From contig JACJXW010000008.1 in the NCBI GenBank assembly GCA_020636405.1, positions 186,001 through 250,000 on the forward strand: a stretch of DNA of 64,000 bases. Direction: 5' to 3'. The position numbers and the translations under genes were made by a program. Of this stretch, positions 24,501 to 34,900 are shown piece after piece; position 1 is the first letter of the stretch; each line of letters starts with the position of its first letter. The notes under the pieces are model-generated. The model saw nothing but the letters and a program-made list of their open reading frames with translations. It did not search any database and had not been told where the DNA came from. Source of the stretch: Lewinellaceae bacterium (GTDB lineage Bacteria; Bacteroidota; Bacteroidia; Chitinophagales; Saprospiraceae).

Positions 24501-27500
24501 ATTTCGTCACCATTACCAACGCCCTGGGCTGCGAGGGCTATGATACACTGGGCGTCCGGCTGCAACCTCTGCCGGAAGTGATCCTGCCCGATACGCTGAT
24601 CCTCTGTGAAGACGGAGAACTTACACTCGACGCCGGCGCCGGGCCCTATACGTACAGCTGGGCCAGTGGCCAAGATACACCGGCCATCCTGATCGATGAG
24701 CCAGGGATTTATGAAGTGGAAGTGTCCGATGCCTTAGGGTGCGCAGCCCGGGATAGGGTAGAGGTCCTGGAAAATGAGGTGCCCAGCCCGCAGATCGATG
24801 GCACGCTGAACCTTTGCCCGGGGGATTCTTCCATACTCACTATCAACCAGTCCTTTGAATCGTACCAATGGTCTACCGGCGACACTACAAATTCCGTGCT
24901 GGTGACGCGGGCTGGCTTTTATACCCTGACGGTCACGGATGCTGCGGGCTGTGAGGGTTCGGCCAATATTCTGGTCAATGGTGTTCCCGCCCCGGTGGCT
25001 TCCATTACAGGGCCGCAGGAGATCTGCGAAGGTTCTACTGCTATTCTGGATGCCGGCGCCCATACTTCCTACCTTTGGTCGAATGGTTACACCGGGCCGT
25101 TATTGTCCACCACAGAAGGAGGTTTATACAATGTCGTCGTTTCCAACAGCTTTGGCTGTAGGGATACGGCCTGGGCGGGCCTGATGGTGTTGCCCCTGCC
25201 CGAGCCCGGCCTGGAGGAAAGTGCCACCCTGTGTGAAGGCGGAACGGTGGCTTTACAGGCCGACTCCAACTTCATTTATTACTTTTGGGAAGATGGCTCT
25301 TCGGAGCCGGTTCGGGAGGTAGATGCTCCGGGCATGTACGTCCTGATCGTTTCCGACGGCACCTGTTCCGGGCTCGATACCATTGAAGTGGTACAGCAGC
25401 CGGCGCCGGAACCCGTGGTCCTGGGCGGTATAACGGTTTGCCCGGATGAAGCTGTAACCCTTGAAGTATTGGGCGACTGGCCCGCACTCAACTGGCCGGA
25501 TGGCTCTGCGGCCAGCACGCTTACCGTCACGGAACCAGGTACTTATACGGTTACGGTAGAAGACAGCCTGGGGTGCCCTGGCACCGGCAGTGCGCTGGTG
25601 GAACACTTCCAGTCCGTCCCACCGGTGTTGAACGGAGACCCGGGCTTTTGTCCCGGCGAGTCGGCGAACCTCAGCCTTGGTTCCACCTATGCCCTATACA
25701 ACTGGAGTACCGGAAGCGATGCTTCTTCCATCAATGTCAATAGCCCCGGGATTTATTCCGTCACCGTTACGGATAGTAATGGTTGTTCAGCCTCTACTTC
25801 CCAGCGCGTTTTGGCCTACGCTCCGCCTCAGGCGGCGATTGGAGGCGAAACCGGATTCTGCGCCGGGGAAAGCGCCCAGGTCTTTGCCTTTGGGACGTTT
25901 CCTTCCTACGCCTGGTCAACGGGCGATAGCACGAAATTAATAGTAGCCAGCCAGCCAGGGGATTATTCCGTCACCGTCACCAACGACAACGGATGCAAGG
26001 CATCGGCCACGGTGTCCGTTTCCGAATGGGCCTTACCTCAGCCTCCGGTCCTGGGCGGGCAGTTTTGCCTGGGTGACACCACCGTCCTCTATGTCGGGGA
26101 GTCATTCGTAAATTACCTTTGGGAAGATGGGTCGCAAAACCCCACCCTTCCCGTTAGCGCCCCGGGCCTTTACGGCCTGACGGTCACCGATATCAATGGC
26201 TGCATAGGTTCGGTTGTGGAACAGGTCGAAGAACTGCCATTGCCCGAACCTGAGATCATTGGGGGCTCGCCGATCTGTCTGGGCATGGGGGCAACTACGA
26301 ATATCTCCGTAGAGGGGAGCTACCCGGGAATCCGCTGGAATACCGGCGACCAGACTCCTACCATCGCTGTGGGCACAACCGATGTTTATTCTGTGGTCGT
26401 AACCGACAGCAACGGCTGCCAGGGCGAGGCGGAGTTTACCCTCGAGACCTTGCCTGCCCCCAGCCTGGATATACAAGGCGACACGGCCTTTTGCGAAAAC
26501 AGTTTTGCAGTGCTGGAAGTCGTTACAGATGGCGCCAGCCTGCTTTGGTCTACTGGTGATACCAGTGGGCAGGTCAACGTTGGGCAACCGGGGACTTATA
26601 CCGTTACGGCCTTTGGCGAAAACGGCTGCGAAACCGTTGATTCCATAGCGGTCGAGCAGATCACACTGCCCCTGTTTGATGCCGGTGGTACGCAGGCCAT
26701 CGATTGCCGCGAAGAGCCGGTACAATTGGGCAGCTTTTCCAACCTTACCGATGGGATGTCCTACAACTGGAGCGGGCCCGGCATCAGTGCGAACAACCGC
26801 AACGAGCCCCGGCCCTGGGTGGCCGTACCGGGGTTGTATACGCTGGAAGTCGTTCAATCCGACTATCAGTGCCCCTCCCTGCCAGCCGAAGTAATGGTGG
26901 AGGACTTGCGTTATGAACCCCAGGTTGTGCTGCAGGTTGAAGATACGCTCAATTGTACTACTCCTACCATTACCCTGGACGGGCAGGGATCTGCCCAGAG
27001 CAACGGTATCATTTACCAGTGGTATGATGACGGTAATAACCTGCTCACCGGCGAGTCCGGCCTGAGCCTGGCTGTTTCCGAGCCTGGCACATACACCTTG
27101 TTGGTTTTGGATACCCTTTTGGGATGCAGTGCCACCGCGTCCATTGATGCAGCCGGCGATTATGCTTATCCGCAGGTGGAAGCCGGCCCCGAAGGGCTGC
27201 TGACATGTGAAACTACATCTGTTCAACTGGCCGGATGGTTCATTTCTACTTCTACCGAATTGGTTTACAACTGGACGACACCGGATGGTAATATCGTTCC
27301 GGGGCCGCCCAGCCTCAGGCCGGAAGTTACTGCGCCGGGGTTGTACATTCTGACGGTTGAGGACCTGGTTACCGGCTGCGAGTCTTCGGACACTGTTCGC
27401 GTTCGGGAGGACATCGAGGCGCCCGTGGCGGATGCCGGAGAGAGCCAGGCAATCGACTGCCTGAACCAGGAAGCGGTGCTCGATGGCAGCAACTCTTCCC

Positions 27501-28459
27501 AGGGGGCGGAGTTCGTGTACGAATGGCATGCCGAAACAGGCGTCTCTATTGGCGGCACCCTTCAGCCTACGGTAGATCTTCCGGGCATCTACTATCTTGC
27601 GGTGACAAACCTCAATAACGGTTGCCGCAGCCTGGATACAGTTACGGTCTTTGAAGCGGAAAACTACCTGGAAGGTATGCAGGTAGAGGCCGTTGATCCG
27701 CTTTGTTTTGGCGACAGCAATGGCCTGATTGCCATTTCTGACGTGCAGGGAGGAACCGGGCCTTTTCTCTTTAGCCTGAATGGCGGCCCGTTTGCCAGCC
27801 AGCAGCAATTCCTCAACCTGGAGGCTGGGGCCTACGAGGTTATGGTTCAGGATGCCGCAGGATGTGAGTACGGCATGGAGGTGCTGTTGGAAGACGGTAA
27901 TGACGTGCAGGTCCGCCTGGGAGAAGATATGGTGCTGGAGTTGGGAGATGAAGTTACCCTGCAGGCCCTGACCAACTTGCCACCGGAAGAGATCCGGCAG
28001 GTCAACTGGACTTTCCCGATCGATACTTTCCCCTGTCTGGATTCAGACTGCCTGATTAAGGATCTGCAGATGCTGGAAGAATCCACGCTGGTCCGGGCGA
28101 CGGTGATGGACCTCAACGGGTGTACTGCCTACGATGAGTTGCATCTCATCGTGAAGAAAGAACGCAGCATATTTATTCCCAATGCTTTTTCCCCGAACGG
28201 AGACGGCGCCAATGACCGCTTTACCATATTTGCAGATATGGACGAGGTGGTGGAGATCCGGCGCCTTATGATCATGGATCGTTGGGGAGAGCAGGTGTTT
28301 GCGAGGTCCAATTTCCTTCCCAATGACCTTGAACTGGGCTGGGACGGCACCCTGCGCGATGAACCCCTAAACCCCGCAGTATTTGTCTTTTTTGCTGAAA
28401 TTGAATTCGTCGATGGTGAAGTGGCCTTATTTGAAGGCAGTATCACCCTGGTAAGATAA
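21563..28459 (+). CDS. Giant Ig-like repeat surface protein with T9SS type B sorting domain (copy 1)
   Basis: 2298 residues. Order: signal peptide ending FVRAQ (about residue 23); N-terminal Cys-rich domain (24-215, DCSGAIVVC, PVRCSYAW, GQGFYLYV); a PKD-like domain (216-298); twenty tandem repeats of about 70 residues (299-1702); four repeats of a second, 84-residue type (1703-2035, with DAG, IDC and YNW cores); one SprB-like repeat (2036-2113, CFGDSNG, LNLEAGAY); and a C-terminal CHU_C domain (about 2200-2298, FIPNAFSPNGDGANDRF, DRWGEQVF, WDGT) for T9SS type B export and surface attachment. Each 70-residue repeat has a conserved C near its start, a Y-x-W-S-T/D-G core, VTVTD and a second GC, so one disulfide per repeat is likely. 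Probably an adhesin or gliding substrate. The next gene is a paralogue of the same design. Confidence 0.93.
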   Translation: MRCRKLKNRLFLLAVFIPFFVRAQVTADCSGAIVVCGDRLITLEGGPGTLDFNNPNNDVGACQLTGETESVWLYFRFRTDMPDSSIIEFTIDPVEDGEIDYDFSLYDAGRDCDNLGSPVRCSYAWVFSNNQFDCGFCPLTGLGNGEIDESEGPFGNGYLAPLAVYPGQGFYLYVNEFYDDASISSGFNISFGGSAAPYLDCLANPNCTEMVVDAGRDTTVCSGDIPFQLIGTATFSTGYEIYTWTGTNGEEAYLDDPHSPQPTVTFPDGFQGEIVYVVTVESGDCVHSDTLRLNVLSTPSFSITGPTSFCEGETITLTASPGFDSYRWSDNSTAQRIEVVAGGTYAVTVTASGNNCAIAKELEVTAHPLPEVNITGDSILCAGDTILLDAGPAYSSYQWQSGAVGRYLPVLQAGTYTAEVVDTNGCTGSGSRAVIEVALPEPDIAGPDGLCPDEEAPLSVFATYTTYLWSTGDISPQVPSAGPGLYSIEVWDEYGCRGADTLEIAALPGVDPQIFGPDTICFGTSTPLAVSPVFESYLWSTASTASSILVSQTGDYSITVTNAEGCAAADTLSLLELPPINLNLNILGNPVLCTGDTLFLQATSGFDAYEWQNGAVGPIVPVVAGGNYSVEVTDALGCTATAAVDIEEASPPQPVIDGPAGLCPQASANLQVGTYASYLWSDGSTGPELPIGLPGTYAVTVSDNNGCTGTDGLNVAAYSDPVPAIIGPSTLCEGTSDTLAVSGGPFTSFVWQDNTNGQQLVIDTSGNYSVTVANAEGCLAADTLPVQLLSQPQILVPPALTLCENESLTIDLGPGFDLYEWSTGGEEQSIVVSMPGIYSVTVTADNGCRNNQNISVASVPNPEPEISGDLFFCQNTSSTLAVVSPGNYVSINWSTGSTQPEETFVDPGQYTLAVTDSNGCTGNYAFHLEELGPTPVDISGDTLICDGETSVLDAGAGYSSYLWSNGSEDPSISVTSGGTYFVTITNALGCEGYDTLGVRLQPLPEVILPDTLILCEDGELTLDAGAGPYTYSWASGQDTPAILIDEPGIYEVEVSDALGCAARDRVEVLENEVPSPQIDGTLNLCPGDSSILTINQSFESYQWSTGDTTNSVLVTRAGFYTLTVTDAAGCEGSANILVNGVPAPVASITGPQEICEGSTAILDAGAHTSYLWSNGYTGPLLSTTEGGLYNVVVSNSFGCRDTAWAGLMVLPLPEPGLEESATLCEGGTVALQADSNFIYYFWEDGSSEPVREVDAPGMYVLIVSDGTCSGLDTIEVVQQPAPEPVVLGGITVCPDEAVTLEVLGDWPALNWPDGSAASTLTVTEPGTYTVTVEDSLGCPGTGSALVEHFQSVPPVLNGDPGFCPGESANLSLGSTYALYNWSTGSDASSINVNSPGIYSVTVTDSNGCSASTSQRVLAYAPPQAAIGGETGFCAGESAQVFAFGTFPSYAWSTGDSTKLIVASQPGDYSVTVTNDNGCKASATVSVSEWALPQPPVLGGQFCLGDTTVLYVGESFVNYLWEDGSQNPTLPVSAPGLYGLTVTDINGCIGSVVEQVEELPLPEPEIIGGSPICLGMGATTNISVEGSYPGIRWNTGDQTPTIAVGTTDVYSVVVTDSNGCQGEAEFTLETLPAPSLDIQGDTAFCENSFAVLEVVTDGASLLWSTGDTSGQVNVGQPGTYTVTAFGENGCETVDSIAVEQITLPLFDAGGTQAIDCREEPVQLGSFSNLTDGMSYNWSGPGISANNRNEPRPWVAVPGLYTLEVVQSDYQCPSLPAEVMVEDLRYEPQVVLQVEDTLNCTTPTITLDGQGSAQSNGIIYQWYDDGNNLLTGESGLSLAVSEPGTYTLLVLDTLLGCSATASIDAAGDYAYPQVEAGPEGLLTCETTSVQLAGWFISTSTELVYNWTTPDGNIVPGPPSLRPEVTAPGLYILTVEDLVTGCESSDTVRVREDIEAPVADAGESQAIDCLNQEAVLDGSNSSQGAEFVYEWHAETGVSIGGTLQPTVDLPGIYYLAVTNLNNGCRSLDTVTVFEAENYLEGMQVEAVDPLCFGDSNGLIAISDVQGGTGPFLFSLNGGPFASQQQFLNLEAGAYEVMVQDAAGCEYGMEVLLEDGNDVQVRLGEDMVLELGDEVTLQALTNLPPEEIRQVNWTFPIDTFPCLDSDCLIKDLQMLEESTLVRATVMDLNGCTAYDELHLIVKKERSIFIPNAFSPNGDGANDRFTIFADMDEVVEIRRLMIMDRWGEQVFARSNFLPNDLELGWDGTLRDEPLNPAVFVFFAEIEFVDGEVALFEGSITLVR

Positions 28460-28929
28460 AAGGTTGGAGCCTGCTTCCAAGCAGGTTCTATGCTTCCCTG
28501 GCGCCCCGTCATTACCCCCCCCTAAATATGCTGGGGAAGCACCTTTTCATTGGAAAATCTATTGTTTTGGCAATTATCATTTCTTGTTGTGCATTTTTTT
28601 TTATCTTTTACTCAGGGAAATACTAATTTCACCGACGAAATCACATCGGCCTACAAAAGTTGGGGCCTAACACCTTGATAACACCTGTCCGAATTGGGCG
28701 ACCCGCCTGCGACACAGTCGCACATACAATTAATTACTAATCTTACAGATGCTCAATGCGCTTTTTGAAGATAGAGTTGATTTAAATTGTTGTTTTTGCA
28801 TGGACAAACCCTCTTGATCAATAGCATTGGAGCAGTGAACCCAAAACCTGAAGCACCATAGGCCCTTTCATGCCCTGAAAACCATAGAAATCATATTTTC
28901 TTTACTGCTAAACCCTGGAAGAATAAAAA
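28460..28929. other. Intergenic region between the two giant adhesin genes
   Basis: 470 bp without a credible gene. It holds a small hairpin just after copy 1 (28469-28486), a perfect 6-bp hairpin TGCGAC/GTCGCA (28708-28722) with a 3-nt loop, and an A-rich leader directly before the ATG of copy 2. A promoter for copy 2 probably lies here, but no good TANNTTTG was found. Confidence 0.5.
28469..28486 (+). terminator. Hairpin after giant adhesin copy 1
   Basis: GCCTGCTT and AAGCAGGT can form a stem of seven Watson-Crick pairs plus a G-T pair around a 2-nt loop, 10 bp beyond the stop codon. There is no strong T tract after it, so it may stabilise the 3' end rather than terminate. Confidence 0.35.
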
Positions 28930-31900
28930 ATGAACTCTATGCGTCATTTATACCATCGGATTTCTGCCCTTGTCGTCATTTTACTCCTCTTACTGTGCCC
29001 TCCTTCCTTATTTGGGCAGGGCGCGCCCGACTGCGCCGGAGCCGTAGTGTTGTGCAGTAGCGCATCCATCTCCTTCAACCCTCAGGGTATTGGCGCCGTG
29101 AATGATTTTGCTTCGGCAGCCAATAACCAGGGGTGCCTGCTTTCAGGAGAGCGCAATACGGCCTGGTATTATTTTGAGTTTAACAGCAGCATGCCAGGTA
29201 ACAGTGTGATCACCTTTACGATCGCTCCCAACGGGGTGGCCGATTACGATTTTGCAATATACGGGCCGGGGGTGAGCTGCGGAGGCCTGGGTAGCCCGGT
29301 ACGCTGTTCGTACGCAGCGCCGAGTGCTCCTACCGGTTTGGGGAACGGCGCAACGGAGTTTTCCGAAGGGGCAGGAGGGGACGGTTTTGTGGCGCCCCTC
29401 ACGGTACAGCCGGGACAGGGGTTCTATTTGGTAGTCGACAACTTTTCAAGCAATAATACCAGTTTTAACATGACCTGGGGTGGTTCGGCTGCACCTTTCC
29501 TCGACTGTACAGCTACCCCTCCCTGTGCAATAGCGCTCAATTATTCTCCCTCTTATAATGTGTGTGCCGGTGGCGGGCCCATTACGCTGCAGGGGACGAT
29601 CAACGGCGCCAATGGTTCGCAAACCATCAACTGGTCAGCAACCAACGGCGGGGATGCCTATTTGAATAATCCCTTTGTTGCTAACCCCTCCGTCAATATT
29701 CCGGCCGGTGTATCGGGCACCTTCCAGTATACGATCATGGTCGATCAGGCCGGCTGTATGGAAGAAGCTACGATCACGGTCAATGCCAGCGCTACTCCCA
29801 TGCCCACCATTACCGGTGACGATATCATCTGCCAGGGGCAGACGACGACGCTTACGGCCCCGCCGGGTTTCGCCGCCTACCGTTGGTCCAACAATATGAA
29901 CGGGCCCAGCATCACGGTTGGCCCGGGCACGTACACCGTCACGGTGACCAACAACCTGGGATGTCAGGGGACGGGCACCTTTACCGTTTCTCAGTTGCCA
30001 ACGCCCATTCCCAATATTACAGGGCCCGCCCAGTTGTGCCCCAATGGCAACGCCATTCTGAATGCCGGCGCCGGGTATGACTCCTATCAGTGGTCAACGG
30101 GCAGCCCCAACCCGCAATCGGCCATCACTGGGCCGGGCATTTATCAGGTGACAGTGACGCAGAATGGCTGTGTCGGAACCGGGCAGATCTTCGTCGCTGT
30201 GGCTCCCGACCTCCTGGTTACTCCTAGCGGGGATAATACCATCTGCCAGGGGCAGTCTGCAGACATAAATGCCGGCGGCGGCTTCGCTTCCTATCAGTGG
30301 AGCAATGGTTCTCAGGAACAGATCAATACCGTTACCGCTCCGGGAACATATAGTGTGACGGTATCCAACACCGGAGGATGTACAGGCACTGCATCCTTTA
30401 CCGTGAGTCCGGTACCCCCTCCTGAACCTGCTATTACCGGCAATCTGGCCATCTGCCCGGGCAATTCCACGTCATTGGATGCCGGGACGTCTTTTGATTC
30501 CTATTTGTGGTCGACCGGGAACCCCAATTCCCTGATCACAGTAAATATGCCGGGCACCTATTCCGTAACGGTTACCAATGCACAAGGCTGCACCGGCACG
30601 GATGAGGTGGTGGTTACAGCAGCCCCCGGCCCTATGCCTGCCATTAATGGCGATACCGAGATCTGTGCCGGAGCGTCGACGCAGCTCATCGCTACTCCGG
30701 GATTTTCCTCGTACCAATGGTCCAATACCAATACTGGGGCAGCTATACAGGCCAATGTGGGTGGAACCTATACCGTAACGGTAACGGATGCCACGGGGTG
30801 CCAGGGCACCGCGTCCATAGAGGTGGTAGAGAACAGCAATCCCGTTCCGGCGATCCAGGGCCCTGCCGGACTTTGTCCGGGGGCTGGTACGACACTGGCC
30901 CTGAATGAATCCTACCAAAGTTACCTCTGGTCGACAGGAGGAACGCTGGACTCCGCTTTGGTGCCCGGCGCCGGTAACTATAGCGTTACGGTTACCGATG
31001 CCAATGGTTGTCAGGGCACGGCAGCTTTCAGCATTCAGGAATTCAGCTCGCCTTCTCTTCCCGTGGGGGTAGAAGTGGAATATTGCCAGGGGGATACGGC
31101 AACGCTGTCGGCGCCGTCGGGCTTCGCCAGCTATATTTGGGGCATAGACAGCACCGATAGCAACATCAGCGTCAGCACACCCGGCGATTATGCGTATACC
31201 GTAACCGATAATAACGGCTGCACTGCCGGGGGAAGCGTCCTTGCTGTAGAAAACGCACTGCCGTCGTTTGCCATTTCCGGCGAATTGGAGTATTGTGAAA
31301 CCGCTTCCACTTTCCTGGAAGCGCCCTCTGGATATACAGCCTACCAGTGGAGCACCGGCTCTACCGATACCTCCAGCATCGTGTCGGCACCCGGGCTGGT
31401 ATCCGTCGTAGTAACCGACAGCAACGGTTGTTCCAGCAGCCAGTCGGTTACCGTGGTGGAAAACCCGCTGCCGGTAGCTGGTATTACCGGTATCCTGGAA
31501 TTCTGTACCGATGGTACGACAACCCTGAGCGCCGATGGTGCTTTCAGCGAATACCTCTGGTCGACCGGCAATTCCCAGCCCTCGATCAGTGTGGGCCAGG
31601 CCGGCAATTACAGCCTGACGATTACCGACGGGAACGGCTGTTCGAGCAACACTTCGGTTGCGGTTGCGGAGATCCCCGAATTGCAACCGGTAATAACCGG
31701 CACCCTGGAATTCTGTTCCGGCACTTCAACCACTTTACAGGCTGAGCCCGGTTACCAGTCCTACAATTGGTCGGACGGGTCCTCCGGTTCTTCCATTACG
31801 GTATCGGCGCCGGGTACGGTTAGCCTGACGGTGGCCGACAATAACGGCTGTGAAGGTTCAGCGAGTGTAGAAGTCTCGGAACTCTCCCTGCCTGAGCCCG

Positions 31901-34900
31901 TGATAACCGGAATAGATTTCTTCTGTGAAGGGGCTTCCACAACCATTGACGCCGGTGGGGGGTACTCGGCTTATGCCTGGATGAACAACGACACTACCCG
32001 GGAGTTGACGGTTACCCAACCGGGCACTTATACCGTCACGGTTACCGATGCCAGTGGTTGTCTGGGAGAAGGGGCTTTTGAGGTCGATGAGATCCCGACG
32101 CCTGCACCGGTGATCAACGGCGAGCTGTTGTTTTGTCCGGAGGGCTCTACGGAGCTGACGGGCAGCAGTGGTTTTACCTCTTACCTCTGGTCGAATGGCG
32201 AGACAGCCGCATTTACGGTGGTGGATCTGCCCGGCAATTATGAACTGACGGTTACCGATAGTTATGGGTGTGCAGGCAGCACTATGGTGCAGGCCGCCCA
32301 TTTTGCGACCAGCCCACCTGCCATTACCGGCGACCTCAATTACTGCCCGGGGGAGAGCACATCCCTGAACGCCGAGTCAGGTTTCACCAGCTATATTTGG
32401 TCTGACGGTTCGGTAAGCCCCAATATAGCCGTTAATGCCAACGGCACTTATGGCCTGACCGTAACGGACACCAACGGCTGCCAGACGGCGGCGGCAGTTT
32501 CCGTTGAAGCCTATCCGGTGGCTCCGCCTCAGATCACTGGAGACGCTGCCTTCTGCGCCGGAGGTGCTGCCAACCTGGAAGCGAATGCCGGATTTGACAG
32601 CTACCTCTGGTCGACGGGCGGCACTCAGCCGGCCCTTACGGTTAGCAGCGGAGGCATATACGGGTTGACGGTCACCGATGTCAATGGATGTAATACCAGC
32701 AACAGCTTTTCGGTAACCCAAAACCCATTGCCCCAGGTCAACATCGGCGGTTCGACGAGTTATTGTATCGGCGGCTTTACTACCCTGAATGCCGGCGCTC
32801 AATATTCGGCTTACAGCTGGTCGACCGGAAGTACACAGCCAACCATACAGGTCAACCAGATGGGCCCCTATGGCCTGACCGTCACCGACGCCAACGGCTG
32901 TGTGGGTAATACGGAGGTGCAGGTCAACGAGGATATCGAGCTGAGCCCGGTTATCTCCGGCCCTCTTGCCTTCTGCCCGGGCACTTCCACCACGCTCGAT
33001 GCCGGGGAGGGCTTCCAGGATTATCAATGGTCGGATAACTCGGCCGGACAGTCGCTGGTAGTGTCCAGCCCAGGTGTTTATTCGGTTACAGTAGCCGATG
33101 CTTCCGGCTGTACGGGGGATACAGAGGTTGTCGTCAGCGAGCATCCGGCACCCATGCCCATTATTGAGGGTGTGCTGGAATACTGCGCGGGCAGTTCCAC
33201 CAACCTGGCGGTTACGGGCGGTAATTTTGCCACCTACAACTGGTCGACCGGCGCCTTCGAACCGGGAATAACGGCAACGCAGCCGGGCACGTACAGCGTG
33301 ACCATCACGGATGGGAATGGCTGTGTGGAAACGACAAGTGTAGGGGTGCAGGAAAATCCCCTTCCTGTCTTCCAGATCTCCGGAGCGCTGAGCTTCTGTG
33401 AGGGAGATGCCACCGAGTTGACGGCTACCGGAGGCTTCGCCGGTTATCTGTGGTCCAACGGTGCAGTGGAGCCGGGCATTACCGTACAGTCTCCAGGCAA
33501 TTACGGCCTGACCGTTACCAACAGCTTTGGGTGTACCAGCCAACAGGCAGTGAGCACCACTCAGATACCGCAGCCCCAGGCCGATGCGGGACAACCCCGC
33601 GTTATCAACTGCTACAATTCGGAGGTGGCCCTGGGCGGCACCGGCTCCAGCCAGGGCGGCAGCATTGTATACCAGTGGGCCGGGCCGGGCATTGATGCTT
33701 CCAATGCAAATCAACAATTCCCGTCTGTAAGCCTTCCCGGGGCGTATACCCTCACAACGGTCAATACGACACTGGGCTGTGCTTCCGAGCCCTCGGTAGT
33801 GCAGGTGACGGATGATACCGACGACCCGGTAGTAGTGCTGGAGGTACTGGATGTGCTGGATTGCACGACCTCTTCCGTACTCATCGATGCCGGCAATTCT
33901 TCCACGGGACAAAACTTTATTTACCAGTGGTATGATGCCAATATGGACCCGCTGGGCAACCAGGGGCTTTCCCTGGAGGCATCAATTGCCTCCACCTATT
34001 TCCTGCTGGTGACCGATACGGTTAGCGGGTGTGACGCTTTGGCAAGCGTAGATGTTGCGGAGAACATTGAATATCCCATTGCCGAAGCCGGCCAACCGCA
34101 GCACCTCGACTGTGATGTCAATACGGCGAACCTCGACGGCGGCGGCTCTCAGCAGGGCCCGAATATCGTTTACAACTGGTATACCATTGGCGGGAATATC
34201 CTCAATGGTGGCGACGGCCTTAACCCTGAGGTGGACGAGCCCGGCGCCTATATCATTGTTGTGACTGATATTACTAATAACTGTACCAATTCTGACACCG
34301 TACAAGTTACTCAGGACGTCAACGTCCCGATTGCGGACGCCGGTGCAGCACAGGAGATCGATTGCCTCAATCCTACCGTAACCCTCAACGGAGCGGGCTC
34401 TTCTACCGGCAGCCAGTATGCGCACCAGTGGGCCTTCGGGCAAGCCGGCAACATCGTCGGCTCCGGCCTGGATTATACCGCCGAAGAGGCAGGCACTTAT
34501 TTCATCATTGTAACGGATACCGATAATGGCTGTACCAATACGGATGCCGTGGTGGTAAGCCAGAATGCCGCGGCGCCCTCCAACATCAACCTGGCGCTGG
34601 ACCGCCCAACCTGTTTTGGCGACACGGACGGCAGTGTGATCATCAGTGGAGTCGTAGGAGGAACCCCCCCTTACCTCTACAGCTTTGACGGGCAGCCCCT
34701 GAATAACCAGGCCGCCTTCCTGAACCTGGCGGCCGGCACCTATTCCGTGCTGGTCCAGGATGCCATCGGCTGTGAGTTCGAGTTGGAAGCCACTCTGGCG
34801 GACGGTAACGACCTGATGGTCGACCTGGGCGAGGACCGCACGGTAAAACTAGGCGAGGAAGTGTCCCTGTTTGCCCGGGTCAATATTGATGAAAGCGAGA

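Noticed and set aside
26102..27808. 568-codon open frame antisense to giant adhesin copy 1
   Set aside because: It is a shadow of the repetitive, GC-rich coding sequence on the other strand. The translation has no signal, domain or plausible composition, and the plus-strand protein has clear domains throughout.
28464..28670. 68-codon open frame after giant adhesin copy 1
   Set aside because: It starts inside a hairpin, has no family similarity and no good composition; treated as non-coding intergenic sequence.
22450..33570. Regularly spaced similar sequences that could suggest a CRISPR or satellite array
   Set aside because: The period is about 210 bp, in frame, and encodes protein repeats in two continuous genes. 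There are no short spacers or cas genes.
32377..33912. 511-codon and, at 30472-31686, 404-codon open frames antisense to giant adhesin copy 2
   Set aside because: Same reason: the repeat codons rarely create stops on the opposite strand. The translations contain only echoes of the repeat.
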